Shown piece after piece: positions 34,730 through 43,682 of a stretch of 64,000 bases of DNA (its first letter is position 1; each line of letters starts with the position of its first letter). The stretch lies in contig JAHDGY010000004.1 in the NCBI GenBank assembly GCA_020631555.1, forward strand, positions 1 to 64,000. The letters run 5' to 3'. Source of the DNA: Flavobacteriales bacterium. Its GTDB lineage: Bacteria > Bacteroidota > Bacteroidia > Flavobacteriales_D > Parvicellaceae. Both the position numbers and the translations under genes were made by a program. The notes below the pieces were generated by a model, which saw only the letters and a program-made list of their open reading frames with translations, did not search any database and was not told the origin of the DNA.

Positions 34730-37700
34730 TTAATAATCTTCAAGATCGGCTTGTCGCATCACTCCAAACCATTTCAAAATTCTTTCGCCAACATCTGGTA
34801 CCTTAACATGCATCAAATAGACACCACTGACAATTGGAACTTGTGCAAAATTCTTCAGGTCCCAATTAACAAAGGTTAAATCGTTGTCCTTTGATATAGA
34901 TTTCACTAAAGTTCCATCCAGCATATATATATCTATATCGCATAGCTTCGGTAGGTTAACAATCTTGATTTCGTTATCGTATCTATTCTCCTCATAACTA
35001 GAATATGCATAATAAGGATTAGGGACAACATTGATCAATTTCATCGCGCTGTCCATAACAACTCGATCTTTAGTCTTGGTCTTAAACTTATCCAAATTAA
35101 ACCTATACAAAGGATTCCAACTATTCTCCGATCCATTTAAATCCCCTAAATCTTGCCTTCCGTCAGGAGCATAACGAGAATATCGCTGCTTAGTCTGAAT
35201 AGTAATTGTTAGATCCGATTCAAGAAATTTAAACCCTGGCTCAACCGTCGGACAACCAACCCACAAACAAGACTCCCAAACCTTTTTGACGGCGGAATTT
35301 CCACCATCCATGAGTTTTGAGTGATTAAATACTGCGTTATCATACCTTGGCTGATACTTTCCCAAATTAGCTGTTGGTGCCTGATCAGCACGATGATTGC
35401 CGAAAATGTACAACCAGTGTTTACCTCCCCAAGCTACGTCACCACCTGGTAAATACATATCACTAGTTGGGTTAAATAACATGTCATCTCCATTACTACC
35501 TTTTAACCAAGAATCCTCGCCAAACGCTACGTTCAATCTCTCCCCCGTTTCCAAGGAAACAACATATCCAGGAAACCAACTACATCCGGTAGGTTGCGAC
35601 CCATTTGCTGTTGCTTCATTAGTTCCGGTGTTCCCATCTCTATCTACAGACGGACTAGGCTTGATACTCAACTTTCTGGTGCCACCAACCGAATTGGAAG
35701 GATCATCATGTGTTTCAACGACCACGCAACGTGTCCATTTTGATTTATCCGAAGTGAACACAATACTTATACTACCAAGCTTATCAAAGCTTTTATTCCA
35801 TAATCCAGAAACGGTTATACTCTTACCTCTAGGAGAATGCAAGGCCCCTCTTCCCTTAGAATAATTCTGATCATCCCCATAGGCTGTCATTTGATAGGGA
35901 GCGAATAAACCATCTGCAACCTTCTCGAAGTCTTCCTCAGGATCTACTCCACCGAAATCTTCCCAAACACAACTAGACTGCGCACTAGGTGTTTCTCCTT
36001 CCACACAGTCCTGAACTGTCCGTCCACTCCTGATCCAGTTACGGATAAAATTTCCATCAATATCACTAACCCCTCTAAACCACTTTGACTCTTTACCATT
36101 GGACACAGCATAATCCATATAAAAATCAACTCCTTCTGTATCAGATGTTTTAGCCGCCTTACTAGCATCATACCCCGCCTTACCAGCAAGAATATTAGGA
36201 GGCAGTAACGTTTCTTTATGATTATACTGACCTATTCCAATAGAAATCCCCCATTTTGGGATAATATGCTCTGTAAAACGGGCTATAGTTTGAGTGGATC
36301 GAACCGTATCGCCTTCAGTTAGATTAACGCAATACCAAGACGCACTGTCTAGTGCCTCGTTAGAATTATCTCCATTTCTCGGAAGGAACCTTAGCTCAAA
36401 ATCCCCACCAGCAACACTTAGCGGATCAACAACCTTAATATATACTGGTCCATATCCAGCCTCGTAGGTAAGCTCTTTTTGAAAACCGTCCGAAGCGATT
36501 TTATCCAAAACCTCTTGTGACAGCTTAAGCCCATACCCTCCGTTTCCTTTTCCCTCCAATCTGGTAACCGGAATTGCATCACCATACGACGCAACAGCTT
36601 CAGTTCCGTACTGCTCTGGTGACACTATATGGGGAATTGCTGTGTAAGTTCTTACATTGAACCGGCTTCTTAAATAAGGTTTCTTTTGTCCATCTAACTT
36701 ATCAGGCTTCAGCGGGTCAAATGTCTTGAAATTATTGTGTGCATAACTTACGGCCATAAAATAATATTCTTTATGGTTAATTAAAGCCTTATCGCCTTCA
36801 GCAAACTCGTCGTTAAATAACCTAAAACTATGACTAATCCCAGTATCCGTTCCAGCCACCATCAACTCCGGTTCCAAGACATTTAAAGCAGGGTTTAACT
36901 CGAAATTTATCAACTGCCCCACCGAATCTTCAATATCACATTGAAACACCAAGGCCGCTTTATTGGGATCTCCTAAATCAGAAGAACTAACAGATCTATC
37001 CTTCAACTGAAACACTTGATAACCTTGAAAACGAAACTTTTTATCAATATTCTTTACAGTAGTATCCGAACTAAAAATAAATGGATCTTCTTCCTCGTAG
37101 GATTCATCCGTACCAGAAAGCATGAAAATTAATTCCCCATCTAATTCCTGAATTGTCAAATCTGGCGCGATTGGACCATTCAACACTTCGAAACAATTAT
37201 CGAACAATGCCTGCGCTTTATCATCCGCAATTCTAACCTTCTCAACCGATAAGAAACTATTTGTAGAAGAAATTGCACGTGCATACACCACACCTACTGT
37301 AATATTATTCACTGCACCAGGTTCAAGACGGAACGGTCCAGCAGCTTGCACAAATCTTCTATCTCCAGCAGTATTTCCAGCACTCAATTCTGTCCAACTT
37401 CCCATTTGCACTCCCTCTGTTCCGAATGCGATTGGATCTGTATCTCCTGGAAAGGCATAATCTGTTGTTTGCTTTATCCCATTAATAGTTTTATCAACTC
37501 CAGATCCTCCATGATACAATGCCGACCCATCTTTCCATTTTCCGGTCATGTAATTGTAATAATCCACAGCTTTACTGGGGTCATCATTAACACCAGCAAT
37601 GTACCCCCCCACACCACTTCTTGTGATATGCATGAATCTCCTCATTCCAAACCGTTCATTATCTGCAACTCCATCACCATAGCCTACACCAATACCTTTG

Positions 37701-38908
37701 TACACGATCCCTTTTCCAGCAACTGCCTCCTGATAAGTGACACTTGTGTCCCCAACCGGTCCAGGATTATCAATCCCATCAGAATCCTGATAAGGCCCTT
37801 GAAAGAAATCAACCCCAATCGCAGGCGGATTGGGTCCAATAGCATTGCCAGCACCTGCATCATCTATCGGGTCACCGTTATACGCATATCCTAACCCTCT
37901 AGCCACATCACAACCAATAAAATCATCCTGAGAAGTTCCTATATCCGGGTCAACCCAAACGGCGAAATACGTTTCAGTCAGAGTCAACGTACCCTTATTC
38001 ACCATCTCATAATTATAAAAAGTCATGTCATTAACTTCATCACCGGTATTAAATGCGAAAGCCTGTGCCCTAATTTCCATACCAATAGGCTGACCTTTAC
38101 TTTCTGTATGTGCATTCCCCTTGTCATTAAAAATCCACCAATACGTATTGTCACCAAACAGAATCACTCGTTTATTGACACCACAATCATAGTTGTTGTT
38201 TATATCATAATAAGGATAATCGCCATCCCCCTCAGGATCGTATTCTAAATCGCCATCCCTATCGTAAAACGGAGCTAAAAAGTAATCTTGAAATTGATCT
38301 ACATCTCCATGAGCAGGCCAGTTAATAATTTCACTTGGTATAACATAACCAGCAAACTCTTCGGCTAGGCTACAAGTATTATCATTTTTACAATCCCAGT
38401 ATTCAGAAAACCTCTTCACTTCCTGTCGGTTCATTTGATAAAACCTGTCCCATCGCTTGCACTCTTCTGCAGTAATCTCAGCACTTCCATATCCAACACG
38501 GGTAGCATCCTCATCATCATTCACCGCATTGAATTTTCCTGATAACGGACCAGGCCAAAAGTCCTGACCTTGAGCAAATTGCATAGCAGCAAGTTTAAGC
38601 TGACCATTTGGATCTTTACCTCCAATCCAAAGGGCACCAGCAAAAATAACCCTGTTACCATCCTCCTTAGGCACCATATAACCCGCAATTCCACCAGCTC
38701 GGTTATACCATACCGATCCACCTGTGGTTAAAAATGCTTGAACGTTATTAAACTCCATTTGGACAACAGCGGTTGCAGCCGCACAATTTGCAGCTAGACC
38801 GCGGGTTGAATTAGATTCATCTGAATTTACAGGTTTCGGGGGATTCCAAGCATAACTTCCAATTACGCATAAACACCCCAAACCAGCTAATAATAATTTC
38901 GCTCTCAT
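34730..38908 (-). CDS. giant secreted protein with T9SS-like C-terminus
   Basis: A 1392-residue exported protein, not assigned to a named family. The signal peptide covers residues 1-20. The body is rich in glycine, aspartate and aromatic residues and has acidic loops (DRDGDLEYDPEGDGDYPYYD), as in calcium-binding surface proteins. The last 100 residues form a beta-rich domain beginning VVPNPYYAYSSYE, with IYMLDGTLVKSI and SGVYLMHVKV, resembling a T9SS C-terminal target domain but ending in an acidic ADLEDY tail. It lies between the TonB receptor (18 bases upstream) and the PorV-like gene (29 bases downstream), so the three are probably co-expressed. Confidence 0.82.
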   Translation of the reverse strand: MRAKLLLAGLGCLCVIGSYAWNPPKPVNSDESNSTRGLAANCAAATAVVQMEFNNVQAFLTTGGSVWYNRAGGIAGYMVPKEDGNRVIFAGALWIGGKDPNGQLKLAAMQFAQGQDFWPGPLSGKFNAVNDDEDATRVGYGSAEITAEECKRWDRFYQMNRQEVKRFSEYWDCKNDNTCSLAEEFAGYVIPSEIINWPAHGDVDQFQDYFLAPFYDRDGDLEYDPEGDGDYPYYDINNNYDCGVNKRVILFGDNTYWWIFNDKGNAHTESKGQPIGMEIRAQAFAFNTGDEVNDMTFYNYEMVNKGTLTLTETYFAVWVDPDIGTSQDDFIGCDVARGLGYAYNGDPIDDAGAGNAIGPNPPAIGVDFFQGPYQDSDGIDNPGPVGDTSVTYQEAVAGKGIVYKGIGVGYGDGVADNERFGMRRFMHITRSGVGGYIAGVNDDPSKAVDYYNYMTGKWKDGSALYHGGSGVDKTINGIKQTTDYAFPGDTDPIAFGTEGVQMGSWTELSAGNTAGDRRFVQAAGPFRLEPGAVNNITVGVVYARAISSTNSFLSVEKVRIADDKAQALFDNCFEVLNGPIAPDLTIQELDGELIFMLSGTDESYEEEDPFIFSSDTTVKNIDKKFRFQGYQVFQLKDRSVSSSDLGDPNKAALVFQCDIEDSVGQLINFELNPALNVLEPELMVAGTDTGISHSFRLFNDEFAEGDKALINHKEYYFMAVSYAHNNFKTFDPLKPDKLDGQKKPYLRSRFNVRTYTAIPHIVSPEQYGTEAVASYGDAIPVTRLEGKGNGGYGLKLSQEVLDKIASDGFQKELTYEAGYGPVYIKVVDPLSVAGGDFELRFLPRNGDNSNEALDSASWYCVNLTEGDTVRSTQTIARFTEHIIPKWGISIGIGQYNHKETLLPPNILAGKAGYDASKAAKTSDTEGVDFYMDYAVSNGKESKWFRGVSDIDGNFIRNWIRSGRTVQDCVEGETPSAQSSCVWEDFGGVDPEEDFEKVADGLFAPYQMTAYGDDQNYSKGRGALHSPRGKSITVSGLWNKSFDKLGSISIVFTSDKSKWTRCVVVETHDDPSNSVGGTRKLSIKPSPSVDRDGNTGTNEATANGSQPTGCSWFPGYVVSLETGERLNVAFGEDSWLKGSNGDDMLFNPTSDMYLPGGDVAWGGKHWLYIFGNHRADQAPTANLGKYQPRYDNAVFNHSKLMDGGNSAVKKVWESCLWVGCPTVEPGFKFLESDLTITIQTKQRYSRYAPDGRQDLGDLNGSENSWNPLYRFNLDKFKTKTKDRVVMDSAMKLINVVPNPYYAYSSYEENRYDNEIKIVNLPKLCDIDIYMLDGTLVKSISKDNDLTFVNWDLKNFAQVPIVSGVYLMHVKVPDVGERILKWFGVMRQADLEDY

Positions 38909-38926
38909 AATAACTTCAATTGTAAG

Positions 38927-41900
38927 TTAGAAATCCAATTTTGCACCAAGTCTAATACTTCTTGGCAACCCCAGATTAAAAGGGTTATTCACCTTCATAC
39001 TTTGCAATGTTCGATAAGTATCAGGATTATTAGATGTGTTAATCTCACTCTGTGAAGAAGGAGCCGCCAAAAATCCATCATCATCGGGAGACTTAGAATA
39101 ACCATAAACAGCATTTACATTACGAATACCGAGTACATTGAAACAGATTAGTGAAATATTCAAGTTAGCAGACCTTGCCCCATCCTTTCCAAACTTCAAC
39201 TTAAAACTTCTATCAATAGCTAGGTTCATATTGAACTGCCCAGGCAATCTTGCACCCAACGGCGTGCCTTCTAGTAAACCATCACTGCTAGCTATCAACG
39301 CCCTATTCCACAACTGCCGACTAGCAGAGTAAGGTAATCCAGACGAGTAATCTCCTACAACGTTCAACCCAGTATTCTTAAGCACATCCACACCAAACCA
39401 CTTAGGCCCATTGTAAGCAGTCCCTTCTCCGAATCGGTAATCCAAAACAATATTTACCTTGTGCCGGCGATCCCGCGAGGTAGGGAAAATTGTCCGTAAA
39501 TTACCGAGCCCATTACTTGCCAATGTAGAAGATGCATTTGCACTAGATCCCGTAGCCGACGCAAATTGCAAAGTGTAATTAGCACGTAACTGAATATTTC
39601 CACTTCTTCTTAAATCGTATTCTATCGTCATTCCCTTAACAGTACCAAAATCTATATTCCTGTAGGTCATGTAATTTCCAGGATAAGCTCCAGTAATAGC
39701 AGATAAAGCGACTTGATCCCTTTGCTCCCGGTAAAAAGCAGAAATTTTCAAAGAAGACGATTGCGTCAACACTTGCTGAAAGCCAAGTGAATAATCGATC
39801 GTTTTTTCAGGTTTCAAACTAGGGTTATTAATAATCGGATTACTTAATTCTCTCAAAAACAAATACTTTATCGGCTCAATCCTAAGTCCTGAAGTTGGAC
39901 GTTTAGTTAGCACATCATAGTGGGCGAAAAACAAAGCTTCATCTGAAATTGGGAATGAAAATGCAACCCGAGGCATTACATTTACCTGCGGAGTGTAATC
40001 TTCAAAACCATCTGCTGCAATTTCCTTAGTAGCATCCACTCCCTGCGCCAGGAATGGCTCCGGCCTACCTGTGACCCCACCAATTGAATTGGGATCTGAA
40101 ACCTCATTACCATCAGCATCGTACCAAGTATCCTCAAACCTGTAACCGGTAATTGACGACGGGTTGCTAATATCATTAACATACACCATAGCATTTTCAT
40201 TAACCGAAGCAGGATGCGACACTTCTACGCTATTTAGACTACTCACATCCTTAACCGATCTCCCCTGATACGTTGAATATAAATCTTTCAACACCTGCTG
40301 ATTAGCATCAAACCTATCGACTCTTACCCCAACGTTAAAAATGATATCATCGAAGGCAAATTTATCCATTATGTATCCAGAAACGTAAACCGGCTCGAAT
40401 GCCCCAATTGGTCTTGCTTTAAATTCAGTACCTTCGATAGTTTCCGTAAAAAAATCATCGAACGAAGGTTTACCCTTTAACGGTTTACCTGTATAATCGT
40501 AGCCATAGTAGTATACAAAGTTTTGTCCCTCATTTAATAACTCATCCGCACTAAACATATCCAACGAGAACATACTCGGATCATAAGCATCTATATTCAA
40601 AAAGTCACTACCATCAGGGTTCATTCCCAACTTATTCCTTAAATTTCTATCGAAATAACGTTGCGCCGATAAAGTGACGAGCCTGTCGTAAGTCACCTGA
40701 GTATAACTTCCTTGATTCGAATAATTTGGACTCGCCTCGTTTATTGGCTCCATATGAGCATTTTGCAGTCTTCTCATTTGATCCCATAGACCATACGCTC
40801 TATTACGCGTGATGCCTGAAAAGGAACTTGCACCGAGTGTAAAGTACCTATCTGATCGTTGTTCGTATTCAAACCCTACTCCAACCGCATGGTTACCAAT
40901 ATCAGCTGAACCACTAGCTGTAACCCTAAATTGAGACGTGTTACTTACCGAATACTGTCCCCCAGGCTCTCCGTAGTTATACCACATGTCATATGTCCTA
41001 ACCGGAACATCTCCATTTCTTAAACCACGATATGTGGTAACGTCATCAAGTTGGGTGATATTTGAAAAGTTGTTAAAAATATACTCTGTATAATTAGCAA
41101 GAACTGGATTGATGCTAGACGGTGTAAAAACGACAGACGTATCCTCATAACCCTGATGAACAAACTGTTTGCTTTCCACGTCAAAAGTATACGACGGCCT
41201 GCTAAATACATCAAACTTTCCTACATAACCATAATTAAAAAAATTGTCTTGATGCACCCTATCCTGAGTTAGGTAACTATTTCTTGAGTAGTCCACCATC
41301 AAAGTATAATTGGCATTTGATACTCCTCCGCTCTTCTTTGTCTTTGCTTCCTCTGCATCCACAGGCGAATTAGAAAAACGTTGCGTAAAACGTCCAAAAG
41401 CTCTCCAAACATGATCTCGCTGCTCAGCGTAATTATTAAAATTCATTAAGCTACCGCTCCTATCGTAGAGATTATCGTAATCAAATGAACCTGTACCACC
41501 AAAACTCAGGTCCATATTTTTTGACAAGTTAACCGTCAATTTGGCCGTCATCGAGCCCCTTGTTCGTCTATTGTTTTGCGAAAAGCTAACCTTTTTCAAA
41601 TCTTCTGGCCCCAAATAATCAGCCGCATACCTTGCCACGGTGTCGCTCTCTGTTTTCTCTATAAAATATGGATTAGCGGTCAATCTATTTATTCCGGCAT
41701 CAGACAAAACGTAGTGATCGACTCCAAAAGGACGTTTATCTATAACGTCTGTAAAGTTTGCCGAAAGAAAGAAACCCATTAATGGATCTTTCTTAACTCC
41801 AGAGCTATCCTTTCGAACCCAAAGCGGACCAGAAATATAACCCTCCAACATATTATAACCTTGTTGATCTAGACCATAAACATTATCCCCGGCCTTAAAA

Positions 41901-42637
41901 CCAGAAGATAAAACTTCGACCCCACCGAACACGTCGTTTGTAGCCCCTCTGGTTGTTATCGAAATCACACCACCGGTAATATCACCATAGTTAGCCGGAA
42001 TCCCCCCAAGTACAACTGAAACCTCTTCCATTGCAGACCGAGGAATATTGGCAGATCCCCGAACCTTTATTCCATCAATGAAATAGTAAGTATCACCGCT
42101 TCTACTACCTCTTACCGAATTAATATTTCCATTTGCATCAGTTGAGACCCCACCAACCGTTGCGGCTACCGAAGCAGCAGATCTCCCGGGCATTTTCGCA
42201 ATATCATCACGTGTAATGGTACTCTTAGTTCCACCATCCTTATCAATTAACGGCACCTTATAGCCCTCTATAATTACATCATCTAAAGTGGTACCCTCTT
42301 CCTGCATTTTGAAGTCGTAGAAAGTAATCTTGTCCGCAGAAACTCTCACACCCTGAACTTTCGTCGATGCAAAACCAATGCTCGTAACTGTGACATCATA
42401 CTCCCCAGGAGGAATTGCACTAATTAAAAAGACACCATCAAAATTGGAAGCTGCTCCACCTTTAAGGACACCTCCTTGTTCCATCTTGACATTCGCAAAT
42501 GGTACCGGCTCTCCTGTAGATTTATCAATAACTTTCCCCTTGAGCTTCCCTGTTCCTGGCTGTGCAAAACCAGAGGTCCACGACATGACCAAAACGAAGG
42601 CCAAGGCGATGTACCTACCAAACATTACTTCTTTCAT
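38927..42637 (-). CDS. TonB-dependent receptor with carboxypeptidase-regulatory-like domain
   Basis: A 1236-residue outer membrane receptor. A signal peptide (1-25) is followed by a carboxypeptidase-D regulatory-like beta domain (about 28-115, with GKVIDKSTGEPVPFANVKM), a plug domain (about 120-260, with PGRSAASVAATVGGV and SVVLGGIPANYGDITGGV), and a 22-strand-type barrel to the terminal LPRSIRLGAKLDF. No SusD-like partner follows; the next genes are the giant secreted protein and the PorV-like protein. It may serve in substrate uptake or as an assembly partner, but the sequence does not decide. The 292-base upstream spacer should contain its promoter. Confidence 0.9.
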   Translation of the reverse strand: MKEVMFGRYIALAFVLVMSWTSGFAQPGTGKLKGKVIDKSTGEPVPFANVKMEQGGVLKGGAASNFDGVFLISAIPPGEYDVTVTSIGFASTKVQGVRVSADKITFYDFKMQEEGTTLDDVIIEGYKVPLIDKDGGTKSTITRDDIAKMPGRSAASVAATVGGVSTDANGNINSVRGSRSGDTYYFIDGIKVRGSANIPRSAMEEVSVVLGGIPANYGDITGGVISITTRGATNDVFGGVEVLSSGFKAGDNVYGLDQQGYNMLEGYISGPLWVRKDSSGVKKDPLMGFFLSANFTDVIDKRPFGVDHYVLSDAGINRLTANPYFIEKTESDTVARYAADYLGPEDLKKVSFSQNNRRTRGSMTAKLTVNLSKNMDLSFGGTGSFDYDNLYDRSGSLMNFNNYAEQRDHVWRAFGRFTQRFSNSPVDAEEAKTKKSGGVSNANYTLMVDYSRNSYLTQDRVHQDNFFNYGYVGKFDVFSRPSYTFDVESKQFVHQGYEDTSVVFTPSSINPVLANYTEYIFNNFSNITQLDDVTTYRGLRNGDVPVRTYDMWYNYGEPGGQYSVSNTSQFRVTASGSADIGNHAVGVGFEYEQRSDRYFTLGASSFSGITRNRAYGLWDQMRRLQNAHMEPINEASPNYSNQGSYTQVTYDRLVTLSAQRYFDRNLRNKLGMNPDGSDFLNIDAYDPSMFSLDMFSADELLNEGQNFVYYYGYDYTGKPLKGKPSFDDFFTETIEGTEFKARPIGAFEPVYVSGYIMDKFAFDDIIFNVGVRVDRFDANQQVLKDLYSTYQGRSVKDVSSLNSVEVSHPASVNENAMVYVNDISNPSSITGYRFEDTWYDADGNEVSDPNSIGGVTGRPEPFLAQGVDATKEIAADGFEDYTPQVNVMPRVAFSFPISDEALFFAHYDVLTKRPTSGLRIEPIKYLFLRELSNPIINNPSLKPEKTIDYSLGFQQVLTQSSSLKISAFYREQRDQVALSAITGAYPGNYMTYRNIDFGTVKGMTIEYDLRRSGNIQLRANYTLQFASATGSSANASSTLASNGLGNLRTIFPTSRDRRHKVNIVLDYRFGEGTAYNGPKWFGVDVLKNTGLNVVGDYSSGLPYSASRQLWNRALIASSDGLLEGTPLGARLPGQFNMNLAIDRSFKLKFGKDGARSANLNISLICFNVLGIRNVNAVYGYSKSPDDDGFLAAPSSQSEINTSNNPDTYRTLQSMKVNNPFNLGLPRSIRLGAKLDF

Positions 42638-42929
42638 GTACTAAATCAATTGTTCACAAGCCAAATAGGCTCAATTCAATAAAGTTAATTTTCAACAAAA
42701 AATTAAATATAAAACAATATTGAACTTGTCAATCGGGCATTAATCTTCAAAACAAAATCACTACTAAGACTTTTCTTGGACTTCTCTTACCGATTCATAG
42801 CGGTAAAATTAGTGATCAATTAGACAAGTTCCAAGGCCGAAAATAGACATAAGTATAAAACGTCCACCGGCAATCCAACAAAACACCCCGATAAATAACT
42901 AACAACCAATTTGTTACATTCTAAGAATA
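42638..42929. promoter_or_regulatory. intergenic region upstream of the TonB receptor, with nested inverted repeats
   Basis: AT-rich, non-coding. It contains three nested complementary arms: GAACTTGTC (42722-42730) with GACAAGTTC (42823-42831), ATCACTA (42757-42763) with TAGTGAT (42810-42816), and TTACCG (42787-42792) with CGGTAA (42801-42806). Together they could fold into a branched or interrupted hairpin of about 110 bases. On the minus strand this would be an untranslated leader of the TonB operon or a terminator region of the upstream 96-residue gene. No -33/-7 promoter pair of good quality was found. Confidence 0.35.
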
Positions 42930-43220
42930 CTATTTCGTGAACCACCGCTTCAAAAAAAATGTTCTTTTATTTCTATTCAACCTATTAGATTTTCGTTGAT
43001 TCCGACGCATTCGTTTTCTGGTTGCTTTGGATTGCATCCTCTTATGTCGTTTACCCAACTCTGTTTCTGCTTCTCTCTGTCCTTTTTCACGTTGTCTCTC
43101 TTTCTTCTCAAGTTCCTTTAACCTCTTTTTAGTCTGTCCAAAACATGGGTCTCCTCCGCAAAAAACAAGCAAGCCCACAACTATCAATACTTTCTGGAAA
43201 TATTTACCGTTTCTCACCAT
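42930..43220 (-). CDS. small, highly basic exported protein
   Basis: A 96-residue protein with an N-terminal hydrophobic segment (KVLIVVGLLVFCGGDPCFGQ) that looks like a signal peptide or anchor. A mature part dominated by Lys, Arg, Glu and Gln follows (KKRLKELEKKERQREKGQ and further RK-rich helices). It is probably one long amphipathic, positively charged helix. I recall similar small basic proteins in Bacteroidota but none with a known role. It is divergent from the Rieske-like gene across 45 bases. It precedes the TonB operon on the same strand and is separated from it by 292 bases. Confidence 0.65.
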   Translation of the reverse strand: MVRNGKYFQKVLIVVGLLVFCGGDPCFGQTKKRLKELEKKERQREKGQREAETELGKRHKRMQSKATRKRMRRNQRKSNRLNRNKRTFFLKRWFTK

Positions 43221-43274
43221 ATTCTCTCAACCTTGTGTATTTTGTGCTTCATTTAACTGCTACAGATGAAATAT

Positions 43275-43682
43275 ATGAAACATATATTGATTTTGGCAAT
43301 TGTCCTCTGTACGACATGTAGAAAGCCAGATCAGCAGATTCCATATGTTCCAGTAAATTTAAACTTAAACCTTGACCTTCCGCAATACACAACGCTGCAG
43401 ATCATTGGAAATTGGTTATACGTTTCGGGGGGATCTAAAGGTATAATCCTTTACCGAAGAGATTCTGATAATGTTGTAGCTTTCGATCGGCATTGTACTT
43501 ATGATGTTAATGCCAATTGTAATCCTGCAGAGGTCAAACAAGATAATGTAACCGTTTTTTGTTCTTGCGATGGTAGTGAGTACTCCATCATGAGTGGTGC
43601 TGTTACAAAGGGACCTGCCAGTAATCCACTCATGCAATACCAAACTACACTACAAAATAATACGCTGACGGTTTTCAATTAA
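43275..43682 (+). CDS. Rieske-fold-like lipoprotein with altered ligand set
   Basis: A small exported protein (135 residues from the ATG at 43275; ATG 43266 is also possible), with a hydrophobic leader ending in VLCTTC, likely a lipoprotein. The remainder looks like a Rieske [2Fe-2S] domain: FDRHCTYD (first ligand loop), VFCSCDGSEYSIMSGAVTKGPASNPL (second loop and flap) and a final beta strand LTVF. The second-loop CxCHG of true Rieske proteins reads CSCDG, so the histidine is lost; Cys77, Cys85, Cys99 and Cys101 remain. It may bind a different metal centre or only keep the fold. Its stop codon overlaps the stop of the convergent PorU gene by 8 bases. Confidence 0.7.
   Translation: MKHILILAIVLCTTCRKPDQQIPYVPVNLNLNLDLPQYTTLQIIGNWLYVSGGSKGIILYRRDSDNVVAFDRHCTYDVNANCNPAEVKQDNVTVFCSCDGSEYSIMSGAVTKGPASNPLMQYQTTLQNNTLTVFN

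Noticed and set aside
34919-34942. TA-rich repeat near 34.9 kb as a microsatellite
   Set aside because: It encodes an ordinary part (DIDIYML) of the giant secreted protein and is short and imperfect.
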